Assembly (NCBI GenBank): GCA_947184155.2
Contig: CAMXCT020001751.1
Coordinates: 17,501 to 81,500 of the forward strand
Direction of reading: 5' to 3'
Origin: Cladocopium goreaui
Lineage: Eukaryota; Sar; Dinophyceae; Suessiales; Symbiodiniaceae
Length of the DNA stretch: 64,000 nt
Positions 60,601 through 64,000 of the stretch are shown here, piece after piece (positions within the stretch are counted from its first letter, which is position 1; each line of letters begins with the position of its first letter). Both the position numbers and the translations under genes were made by a program. The notes beneath the pieces were generated by a model. That model had not been told where the DNA came from. It worked only from the letters and a program-made list of their open reading frames with translations, and ran no database searches.

Positions 60601-62152
60601 TCTTTTTCATGTTTTTTTTTTTGTGAAACGCCATCCAGCGGGGTACCAGGGTAAACCTCCCCTGACCTGAAGAGGTCCTGGTGCGACTGGATTATGTTCC
60701 TGAGAGCACCTTGGCGGCACATCCCAAGACATGATCACCATTTTTAGCCACCATTTTTTCCCACGGCTTGATCATCATGGTTGATCAATAAATAAAAATC
60801 GGTTTATTGATGAATTCTTCACAACAGTAAACGATGTAAAGGTCCATTCTTTATACACAAAAAACTGGATAAAAGCTGATATCTATCTGATTATCTACAT
60901 GTGTATGAGAGATGTGCATATTCTATCCATATTCTGTGAATTCTGTGATGTCGAGCAACGAGCGAGGTAGCGATGGCAATGGCAGCAACAGCACTCATCT
61001 TGCTGATGACCGCCCGGTGGCACAGAGTCGTGGGGCCTTAAATCTTGACCCAGAATGACCCAGATCCTATCAGATCCTCTTCGAGGTGAAAAGGATGTAA
61101 AGGATGGCAAAACAACGTATTTTTCTTTTAAACCATGTCCCATAGGATCCATGGTGCTGGTATATATGCTAACATTTGGGGTATGTTGATGGGATCCATG
61201 TTACCATATATAGCAGCACCATGGATCCTATGGGTGTTGTTTTACCATCCTTTTCACAATCCTTTTCAAGAAAACCTGGCTTTACCGCGCTGGAACTGTG
61301 GAACGCCGCTGGAACGGTTGTTATAAAATGTTTTCCTCATGTCGTTCCATAAATGGAGGAATATTTGCGATCCTGCTTCAAAAATGGATGTATCTAAGGT
61401 ATCAAATGGATTCAATTGGAACATATATTATATGTAATTATATATATATATATTATTTTATATATATTATATTGCTTCGAAACTGTTTCAACTCGATGTT
61501 TTTCAGATCAAATTTTTGCCGTCGCGCCGTTTATGAGGTCTTTTGATACGTTCAGGGCACATTGGTCAGGGAGCCTCAGATTTCCCCAGATGGCCGATAG
61601 CATGGATAACCCCAGTCGGATCACTGGAGAGGAACGACCCCTGGGTCGACCATTTCGAATTTTTCAGCCGGTGAAATGAAGGACTTGAAGGCTGATTGAA
61701 GGCTGCAAAAAATGATGTTTTTCGCATCCATTCCCAACATTTTTTAATGGCCCCATGGAAATCCCGGTGTAGCATTGGATCGAGGATCCCAGCCCAAATG
61801 GGGCTGGTAAAAAACCCTTACACCCTCCATTTTGTCTGGTCAACTTCCTATTTTTGTTGCTGAACTCCTCATTTCATGGTTGATATTTGATAGATCCATC
61901 TGGGCAAATTATAAAGTCACTGTTCTCAGCCTGGAATCATGGTTTATTTTAGGGGAATCATCCCAAAATGGACCAACATTTCAGGTTAGTGAATTATTAT
62001 AATTTGCCCACTTGTTGATATTTTGATATATTTTATAGATCCATTGATCGGTTGATCGCTTAGGTCAAGCCCACATTGAGTTTCACAACCCTGTGGAACT
62101 TGTGGAAGCAAAAAAGGATGGGAAAGAGGGGGGGAAGTCTGTGCCGGCGTAG
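33628..62152 (+). CDS. Large ankyrin-repeat membrane protein, at least 23 exons
   Basis: Exons that join in phase: 33628-33656, 34705-34767, 35223-35308, 36740-36829, 37420-37444, 38453-38550, 39311-39392, 40021-40044 (weak), 40786-40908, 44598-44638, 46814-46868, 47476-47564, 50530-50619, 52018-52111, 53042-53091, 54318-54405, 56099-56145, 57177-57211, 58004-58095, 58255-58286, 58651-58704, 59188-59238, 61271-61316, 62064-62152 (stop TAG). The N-terminal half carries ankyrin-type repeats: LHLASLHGD and IHLAASRGN are exactly 33 residues apart, then DVLHAAMFAEG. A middle region without known domain (HPLPTRVSF, PAWHKAWVDRSYGKPI) leads to a hydrophobic segment (LILVMLTLWGLAILIGEEAP) and a polar tail. 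Ankyrin plus membrane segment recalls TRP-type or other ankyrin channels, but only one clear helix is seen. The first exon is missing, and it could be two genes, with ATG 44606 a possible second start. Confidence 0.68.
34705..34767 (+). CDS. Ankyrin-gene exon (GIRGLVTEEQRRKMKKD)
   Basis: GACAG|GTGGAA in phase 1. It ends at ATGG|GTGGTT (phase 1), which gives DVTMG before RLHLAS. An earlier GT donor at 34758 would be phase 0. Confidence 0.62.
34790..34930. mobile_element. Hairpin element, ACAATGTGGGGCCC ends
   Basis: ACAATGTGGGGCCCCC at the left and GGGGGGGCCCACATTGT at the right, with inner GTTGGT and TTTATAAACCAAC arms. About 140 bp, non-coding, starting 23 bp after the preceding ankyrin exon. 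Confidence 0.82.
35223..35308 (+). CDS. Ankyrin-gene exon (RLHLASLHGDEEEAKAL)
   Basis: CCGCAG|GACGC in phase 1. LHLASLHGDEEEAKAL is an ankyrin helix pair. The donor is GGAAGG|GACAAT (GA, phase 0); the 33-residue distance to IHLAAS in the next exon supports this frame. Confidence 0.68.
36039..36153. mobile_element. MITE-like hairpin, TACCCTCCGGTAATCAAA ends
   Basis: Left TACCCTCCGGTAATCAAATG and right TTTGATTACCAGAGAGTA are imperfect inverted ends. The interior resembles family A (CATTTATAGATGATTTTCCCA). Related copy at 56848-56957. Confidence 0.78.
36186..36488 (-). other. Antisense open frame with a kinase-like glycine loop
   Basis: A minus-strand frame of about 100 codons includes VHLLAIGQGGLGKTMFCRQK at about 36220-36275. 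G-x-G-G-x-G-K resembles the glycine loop of AGC kinases (usual Val replaced by Thr) or a P-loop. The frame ends soon after, with no DFG or HRD partner nearby. It is opposite to every gene here, so it is probably a relic or chance. Confidence 0.25.
36740..36829 (+). CDS. Ankyrin-gene exon (GEAIHLAASRGNVNVVKSLG)
   Basis: GTCAG|GAAGGG in phase 0, 30 codons. Clear ankyrin signature (IHLAASRGNVNVVKSL). Donor GCAGAG|GAGTTT is a GA donor; a GA donor at 36806 is an alternative. GAAGGGA occurs both at the preceding donor region (35302-35309) and at this acceptor. Confidence 0.75.
37420..37444 (+). CDS. Ankyrin-gene exon (VWLKITTK), 25 nt
   Basis: TTGCAG|GTCTGG to CCAAAG|GTACAC in phase 1. Eight codons. 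Supported mainly by splice sites and by phase to the next exon. Confidence 0.5.
38453..38550 (+). CDS. Ankyrin-gene exon (HYDVLHAAMFAEGRGGTLAA)
   Basis: CCACAG|GTTCCC in phase 1, with GC-rich codons. DVLHAAMFAEG…LAAWLL is an ankyrin helix pair. End at AAG|GTCATC (phase 0); other donors within the last 15 nt are possible. Confidence 0.72.
39311..39392 (+). CDS. Ankyrin-gene exon (EMISYLFEARAELTRTAA)
   Basis: TTGCGAG|GAAATG to GCGCTGG|GTAGAG in phase 1. EMISYLFEARAEL resembles the second helix of an ankyrin repeat (e-x-x-x-x-L-L-x-x-G-A). The acceptor is not certain. Confidence 0.52.
40021..40044 (+). CDS. Possible ankyrin-gene exon (DVESAYVAS)
   Basis: CATCGCAG|ATGTTG to GTTGCCA|GTGGGA. The phases fit the exons on both sides, but 24 nt with A after the acceptor is weak. 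The frame stays open for 120 nt beyond. Confidence 0.35.
40786..40908 (+). CDS. Ankyrin-gene exon (NVPAINLLRTFMRQQNITDG)
   Basis: GGCAAG|GCAATG in phase 1, 123 nt, ending SLRLRPADAVVVAGAL plus one base. The donor is TTGG|GTGGCG; GTGGC is also the first five bases of the next exon. A longer form ending at 40925 would break phase with 44598. Confidence 0.75.
41500..41985. repeat. CACT / CA microsatellite array
   Basis: CACTCACTCACT runs alternating with CACACACA, about 480 bp, preceded by CTCCTCGTCCTCCTCC. The same preface (TTTTTGTTTTTAGTTCTGTA) recurs at 43448 before the second CACT array. Confidence 0.95.
42005..43195. repeat. 78-bp satellite, about 15 copies
   Basis: Unit landmarks: CTCGGGCTCCGCGTCTTTTG, CGTGGCAGGCGTGGGACAAT, GTGCACTGCCAAGGGGTCGG and ATGTACGCCCTGGCGTCC. 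GC-rich, very homogeneous, with the first few units differing (GAGCAGCC instead of CACTGCC). As 78 is 26 codons, several frames on both strands stay open for more than 300 codons. No splice-linked start or family motif, so not called as protein. Confidence 0.93.
43200..43447. repeat. GATA-type microsatellite
   Basis: AGATAGATAGAT, GATCGATC and GAGAGAGA runs linking the 78-bp satellite to the second CACT array. Confidence 0.92.
43448..43690. repeat. Second CACT array with duplicated preface
   Basis: GGGTTTTTGTTTTTAGTTCT then CTCC-rich sequence and CACTCACT repeats, a shorter copy of 41445-41985. It suggests that the satellite was duplicated with its flank or bracketed by a mobile unit. Confidence 0.88.
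44598..44638 (+). CDS. Ankyrin-gene exon (GKMSEQELSDAAE)
   Basis: AGCCAG|GTGGCAAG in phase 1 to GCTGAG|GTGGGC in phase 0. The in-frame ATG at 44606 could alternatively start a separate gene, but GC-rich context and in-phase upstream exons favour one gene. Confidence 0.65.
44705..44813. mobile_element. MITE-like hairpin, family A
   Basis: TACCCTCTGGTTATGTCAAA…TTTACCAGAGGGTA ends with the AGCTATTGAAAATGGCCATT and TAGTTATG arms, nearly identical in the core to 6264-6366. Confidence 0.85.
44835..45075. repeat. Tandem repeat of about 55-70 bp, four copies
   Basis: TAATGATCATGATG, ACAGATGATGAGAATATAGT recurs four times with small length changes. Confidence 0.88.
45678..45786. mobile_element. MITE-like hairpin, family A variant in reverse layout
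   Basis: TACAATCTGGTTATTTAACATA…TATGTTAAATAACCAGATGGTA, with the interior ATGGGCCATCTATACCATGG, the reverse complement of the interior in 48573-48690 and 50297-50410. Confidence 0.85.
46574..46655. repeat. Hairpin, ATGCTCCATGTATGG ends
   Basis: ATGCTCCATGTATGGAATAT is matched by ATATACCATACATGGAGCAT with small mismatches around a TACCCCAAAAG loop. It resembles the GGATCCATG hairpins in layout but not in terminal sequence. Confidence 0.7.
46814..46868 (+). CDS. Ankyrin-gene exon (VTTEGRLGLVVEPFMAAR)
   Basis: TGCGCAG|GTTACG in phase 0 to CCCGGG|GTGGCA in phase 1. GGCAACG follows both this donor and the next acceptor. A 92-codon frame in another phase overlaps but has no splice partners. Confidence 0.66.
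47476..47564 (+). CDS. Ankyrin-gene exon (ERICQWWSPKHYQAHHVTG)
   Basis: GTCGCAG|GAGGCAAC in phase 1 to CGGTCT|GTGAGT in phase 0, 89 nt. No known domain. Confidence 0.7.
48325..48420. repeat. Hairpin family C copy
   Basis: CAAACATTTTTTCATTTTCC, ATATATGGGATGTCATCCTTC, CATTGACTTTCATATTTTTC and ACCAACCAG, as in 51020-51145 and 54730-54836. Confidence 0.7.
48573..48690. mobile_element. MITE-like hairpin, family A variant
   Basis: TACCCTCTGGTTATTTAACATAGC left end, CATAACCAGATGGTC right end, interior CCATGGTATAGATGGCCCAT. Confidence 0.82.
49196..49838. mobile_element. Family A hairpin split by a second element
   Basis: Left half TACCCTCCTGTAAACTAACA (49196-49247) and right half ATGCTAGTTTACCAGAGGGTA (ending 49838) are the two ends of one family-A element. 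Between them is about 537 bp bounded by TATAGTTGCGGAC (49249) and GTCCGTCGCTATA (ending 49785), imperfect inverted ends. A further internal TATAGCGACGGAC lies at about 49516, and GGCATGGATGCGTATAT occurs twice. This is an element inserted into an element. Confidence 0.8.
50297..50488. mobile_element. Two abutting family A hairpin copies
   Basis: 50297-50410 is a variant with the CCATGGTATAGATGGCCCAT interior. 50412-50488 is a shorter copy (AATAACCAGATTAGG…TTAAATAACCAGATGGTA). They lie about 40 bp before the exon at 50530. Confidence 0.8.
50530..50619 (+). CDS. Ankyrin-gene exon (VLREAPQAAVSLLSYATMTP)
   Basis: GTCCAG|GTGCTT to TGCACC|GTTGAG, 30 codons in phase 0 with strong GC-rich codon use. 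It continues QCVARHRRCT. Confidence 0.75.
51020..51145. mobile_element. Hairpin family C, complete copy
   Basis: TATCTGGTTGGTGGATG at the left and ACCACCAACCAGATA at the right form the inverted ends. Inside are AACATTTTTTATTTTCCCAT and CTGACTCTCATATTTTTCAG. The inner pyrimidine tract plus CAG resembles a 3' splice site. Confidence 0.78.
51585..51950. repeat. TATATTATATTA microsatellite
   Basis: About 360 bp of ATATT/TATATA repeats in the intron before the exon at 52018. Confidence 0.95.
52018..52111 (+). CDS. Ankyrin-gene exon (EDTWHPLPTRVSFAARSSSL)
   Basis: CACCAG|GAAGAT in phase 0 to CCCGAAA|GTTGAT in phase 1; ends AARQSPEEYPE. A second frame is also open over this exon, but only this one joins in phase on both sides. 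Confidence 0.7.
52112..53041. other. Ankyrin-gene intron, nothing recognised
   Basis: About 930 bp of mixed composition with no repeat array, hairpin or additional exon that I could support. Confidence 0.5.
53042..53091 (+). CDS. Ankyrin-gene exon (AIRLRMIFNPAERYLT)
   Basis: CTCCAAG|GAGCTA in phase 1 to CTTACG|GTACCG in phase 0. A later GTAAGC donor at 53100 would be phase 2. Confidence 0.65.
53560..54232. repeat. GATA / GGATAGAT microsatellite array
   Basis: About 670 bp of AGATAGAT, ATGGATAG, AATAGAT and GATAGAGATA units including about 14 copies of GATGGATA in a row. It lies in the intron before the exon at 54318. Confidence 0.95.
54318..54405 (+). CDS. Ankyrin-gene exon (GIQVIAAMPGQEYQADIQWH)
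   Basis: TCTCAAG|GGAATC in phase 0 to GCACCAG|GTCCTA in phase 1; ends FDRPMWKAP. Exon-like codon use throughout. Confidence 0.72.
54730..54836. mobile_element. Hairpin family C, complete copy
   Basis: CTGGTTGGTGCTCTGGAACA at the left, CAACCACCAACCAG at the right, with CCCCATATATATATGGGG inside and CTCATATTTTTCAG as in 51020-51145. Confidence 0.8.
55225..55340. repeat. Decayed family A copy
   Basis: TACCCTCCAGTAAACCAACA left end and ATTACCCATTAAACATGGTG core; the right end is lost. Confidence 0.55.
55872..55990. mobile_element. Hairpin, TATATATACCTGGAACCCAA ends
   Basis: TATATATACCTGGAACCCAA is mirrored by TTGGGTTCCAGGTATATATA, 20 bp perfect, with inner arms AATGACC…GGTCAT. A clean hairpin inserted in or next to TA repeats. 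Confidence 0.82.
56099..56145 (+). CDS. Ankyrin-gene exon (AWHKAWVDRSYGKPII)
   Basis: CCGCGCAG|CTTGGC in phase 1 to ATCATC|GACGCT, a GA donor in phase 0. The next exon starts GATGCA, so D-A is preserved. The frame continues open for 60 nt and another frame was considered, but only this one joins on both sides. Confidence 0.65.
56535..56646. mobile_element. MITE-like hairpin, family A
   Basis: TACCCTCTGGTAAACTAACA and GTGTACCAGAGGGTA ends with the GCTATTGAAAATG and GATTTTCCATAG core. Confidence 0.85.
56848..56957. mobile_element. MITE-like hairpin, TACCCTGTGGTAATCAAA type
   Basis: Left TACCCTGTGGTAATCAAACA, right CATCGATCACCAGAGGGTG, interior shared in part with 36039-36153. Confidence 0.75.
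57177..57211 (+). CDS. Ankyrin-gene exon (DANINVVLVPDL)
   Basis: AACGAG|GATGCA in phase 0 to CCTGATTT|GATCTG, a GA donor in phase 2. It links KPII to FTSLCDKK in phase. Longer open frames across 57006-57640 on both strands have no support. Confidence 0.58.
57779..57868. mobile_element. Long hairpin, CCCATAGGATCCATG family, copy 2
   Basis: Same family as 22044-22135 but in opposite internal orientation (GCTAACATTTGGGGTATG precedes GGTAAATGTTACC). The right end reads CATGGATCCTAGGGG. Confidence 0.88.
58004..58095 (+). CDS. Ankyrin-gene exon (FTSLCDKKQDDLTLFDSDTI)
   Basis: CGCCCAG|GTTCAC in phase 2 to GTTGCAG|GTTGTG in phase 1; ends HVSRFKSSVA. The other two frames hit stops within the exon. 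Confidence 0.75.
58255..58286 (+). CDS. Ankyrin-gene exon (TEFHPACTCN), 32 nt
   Basis: CTACCAG|GTACTG in phase 1 to TGCAAT|GTGAGT in phase 0, a strong donor. Confidence 0.65.
58651..58704 (+). CDS. Ankyrin-gene exon (VMTKHLFWESAFVNDLIL)
   Basis: GATCAG|GTCATG, phase 0. The end at ATCCTG|GCGACC (GC donor) keeps phase 0; a GT donor at 58687 or at 58714 is an alternative. It begins the hydrophobic segment. Confidence 0.68.
59188..59238 (+). CDS. Ankyrin-gene exon (VMLTLWGLAILIGEEAP), membrane helix
   Basis: TCCCCAG|GTGATG to GCGCCA|GTAATG, phase 0 on both sides. Together with the previous exon it makes one hydrophobic helix (LILVMLTLWGLAILI). Confidence 0.68.
59324..59423. mobile_element. Hairpin, CAATGGATTGGTTTAAGGGA ends
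   Basis: CAATGGATTGGTTTAAGGGAAAATCTACAGGAAA is mirrored by a right arm ending TTTTCCCTTAAACCAATCCA and TTG, a terminal inverted repeat of about 34 bp with one mismatch around a loop of about 30 bp. A decayed relative is at 29485-29562. Confidence 0.88.
59424..61138. other. Ankyrin-gene intron, central part
   Basis: 1.7 kb. A stretch at about 60270-60480 repeats CGCGGAAG-type motifs (TTCGCGGAAGC, TCGCGGAAGTGCCGCGGAAG). No exon was recognised. Confidence 0.5.
60278..60480. repeat. Clustered CGCGGAA motif
   Basis: About eight copies of CGCGGAA[AG] at irregular 8-40 bp spacing. GC-rich island of unknown meaning; similar in style to the GCGTAAGC cluster at 4125. Confidence 0.6.
61139..61234. mobile_element. 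Long hairpin, CCCATAGGATCCATG family, copy 3
   Basis: CCCATAGGATCCATGGTGCTG at the left end is mirrored by CAGCACCATGGATCCTATGGG at the right end, 21 bp perfect. It lies 36 bp before the exon at 61271. Confidence 0.9.
61271..61316 (+). CDS. Ankyrin-gene exon (KTWLYRAGTVERRWN)
   Basis: TTTTCAAG|AAAACC in phase 0 to TGGAACG|GTTGTT in phase 1. The acceptor is followed by A, so one or more exons may lie between 59238 and here. Confidence 0.6.
62064..62152 (+). CDS. Ankyrin-gene last exon (C terminus and stop)
   Basis: CGCTTAG|GTCAAG in phase 1, reading QAHIEFHNPVELVEAKKDGK, then EGGKSVPA and TAG. Exon-like composition ends at the stop, which supports this frame over the longer open one. Confidence 0.72.
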
Positions 62153-62650
62153 CTGCAGTTGGATCAAAATCAGCCTAGAGCGATCTATTGTGCCCATTTA
62201 TTTGATAACAATAATATACAATAGTGATGACAACGATGATAACACTATGATCATAATTATTGTTATCAAATAATAGATGATAACGATTATTTGTAATGAT
62301 TTTATTACAATAATGATGATAACATTTGATAATTTAAGGATTGTGGCTGTGTTCCACTTAAACGATTTTGTACTTGGCTGCGCATCTCCCTCTGCAAGTG
62401 TCTTGCAAGCCGTATGTATATTTCAACTCCTCTTCCACACAAAACTGGTGATGTGTTTATTACTCACTGTCTGGGATGCAGCCGCAAGTATGTGGGTAAG
62501 AACCAAACTTGGAGGATCACCCCACGACTCGTACACATATTTACAAATTGGATAAGCCACTGGTTACGAATCTGATCACCAGGGTTAGTGTAGGGTTTCG
62601 CACACCGGCGATGCCACAAGGGTTGTCGGTGTTGCCCAGAATGTCGCTCC
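62153..62650. other. Downstream of the ankyrin gene, nothing recognised
   Basis: About 500 bp with a short TTATTGTTATCA inverted motif (62200-62280). No gene start was recognised. Confidence 0.5.
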
Positions 62651-62654
62651 CTTG

Positions 62655-62702
62655 CTCTGTTGTTGCTGATGTTTATGTTGATGCTGATGTTGTTGTTGTT
62701 GC

Positions 62703-62733
<31 letters not shown>

Positions 62734-63045
62734 CTTGTTGTTGCTCTTGTTGTTGCTCTTGTTGTTGCTCTTGTTGTTGCTCTTTTTGTTGCTCTTGTTG
62801 TTGCTCTTGTTGCTGCTCTTGTTGCTGCTCTTGTTGTTGCTCTTGTTGTTGCTCTTGTTGTTGGCCTTGTTGCTGCTCTTGTTGTTGCTCTTGTTGTTGC
62901 TCTTGTTGTTGCTCTTGTTGTTGCTCTTGTTGCTGCTCTTGTTGTTGCTCTTGTTGTTGGCCTTGTTGCTGCTCTTGTTGTTGCTTTTGTTGTTGCTCTT
63001 GTTGTTGCTCTTGTTGTTGCTCTTGTTGTTGCTCTTGTTGGTGGT
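62655..63045. repeat. TTGTTGTTGCTC 12-bp minisatellite
   Basis: About 30 copies of CTTGTTGTTGCT with TTGCTG and TTGGCC variants. All plus frames encode Leu-, Val- or Cys-rich and the minus frame Asn-Lys-Ser repeats; no flanking exon supports a protein. Confidence 0.93.
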
Positions 63046-63099
63046 AGGGTGATTGGTGGTATTGCTTCTGCGCATCTGGCAGCCGTCTGACTACAGAGT

Positions 63100-63960
63100 T
63101 TTTTCTTTCACTCGTTTAGGAGCCAAAACTCGTCAAATAGGTGTTGTTTTCGCGTTCTTTTCGCGACGCTCAGAGCAAAAGACCTCCGTAAATACCGATG
63201 TTTTTGGCGTCTCAGAAGCCACATTTACAGTGTTTTGCGGACAGCAGGAGCACCATGCCACAACGAGAGCGATCTGACAGGCCCAAAGTGACGAGAAGGT
63301 TGCGCGAGCAACCTCAAAATGAGCACCACGCCGCAACGAGAGTGATCTGACACGCACAAAGTGACGAGAGGTTTGCGCGAGCACATGTTAGATTTTCACA
63401 AAACATTGCGCACACCACGAAATATGAACATTGAAGTCAAACACAACGTTTTACCTAGGTCTCGCCACTTTTTGTCGAGGTCTACGAAGTATTGCGCCTG
63501 CCACACGATGAGCCCGAGGCGTTCGAAGTGCCTGCTAGACGGAATCATCATCATGTCCCAAATCAAATTCGACATCGGTTTCACAAAACTGCGACGAAAA
63601 ATTACCTCCAAAAGCACCTCTCATTTTTACCCACGCTTGCCAACGTTTTAGCAACGTGCAGAAGTGCAACACCTGTCACGTGGATGAAAAAGTGGCCGAT
63701 GTCCCCCGCCTCTCACACAAAACGACGTTTCAGACCTCAAAATGTCCCGAAAGTGCCACGCCTGTACAGAGAATGGACATAGCTCAAAGCCTGCGCAGTC
63801 GAAATGCACAATGCATGGACATCTCACAAGGGAACTTTTGTGCTGTAAGGGTCATCCAAAAATGCGCACACGTATGATACCATGTCGATCAACCAGCGGG
63901 CCTTAACCCTGACCGTAAGAACCCCAAGAGTGGCCACACTGTTTGGGGACTTGTTAGGGT
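63100..63960. repeat. Right-edge copy of the left-edge repeat family, inverted
   Basis: Bases 63776-63850 (GCCTGCGCAGTCGAAATGCA, then GGACATCTCACAAGGGAAC) and 63898-63945 (GGCCTTAAC…GTAAGAACC…AGTGGCCACACTG) are reverse-complement matches to 563-720. The preceding 650 bp include two ACGAGAG.GATCTGACA.GC…CAAAGTGACGAGA units (63260-63370). Confidence 0.65.
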
Positions 63961-64000
63961 GGGGATCGACGAAAAGTTCTGGCTGTTTTTTTCTTCCATG

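Noticed and set aside
62464-63090. Leu/Val- or Asn-Lys-Ser-rich frames
   Set aside because: They are products of the 12-bp TTGTTGTTGCTC repeat.
1-64000. tRNA, rRNA and snRNA genes
   Set aside because: GTTCAAATCC-like strings (for example near 190) lack a matching acceptor stem and anticodon arm; no rRNA core sequence was recognised.

Overview
The window reads as nuclear DNA of a photosynthetic dinoflagellate. Three things support this: many short exons (about 25-140 nt) scattered through kilobases of AT-rich, repeat-filled introns; introns that begin with GT, GC or GA and end in AG, mostly followed by G; and one gene with a dinoflagellate-type plastid leader (signal peptide, then an FVP motif, then a second hydrophobic segment). 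Every gene I could assemble lies on the plus strand, as expected for dinoflagellate one-way gene arrays. The species is not determined. All exon joins were read by eye from reading-frame phase, splice-site dinucleotides and family motifs; none is confirmed by a transcript.

Layout. (1) A protein kinase gene of the Mps1/TTK type starts before the left edge and ends at 32104. Its hinge and catalytic-loop exons are at 1507-6201 and the remainder of the catalytic domain is at 24785-32104. (2) The 18.6 kb kinase intron at 6202-24784 appears to contain two complete genes on the same strand: a TMBIM (BAX-inhibitor-1/Lifeguard) membrane protein gene (seven exons, 9247-13987, about 246 residues) and a small plastid-targeted single-pass membrane protein gene (seven exons, 14489-24138, 123 residues). 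The largest TMBIM intron itself holds a GC-rich island of open frames (11270-12110) that may be a further nested gene. (3) After about 1.5 kb without recognised genes, one large gene runs from 33628 or earlier to a stop at 62152. It encodes an ankyrin-repeat protein whose C-terminal half ends in a membrane segment; its exons join in phase over 28 kb.

The rest is repeats: simple and tandem arrays ((CAT)n, TAATG, CAC/CAT, a 3.65 kb CTAG/CTAT array, a 78-bp satellite of about 15 copies, GATA, TTGTTGTTGCTC), and several families of about 70-140 bp inverted-repeat hairpins resembling MITEs or introners that sit in introns. One such hairpin is split by a second element with its own inverted ends. 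The two window edges carry copies of one repeat family in opposite orientation.

The genes do not form an obvious pathway. What stands out is the architecture: genes nested in introns, microhomology between intron starts and downstream exon starts, and mixed GT/GC/GA donors.
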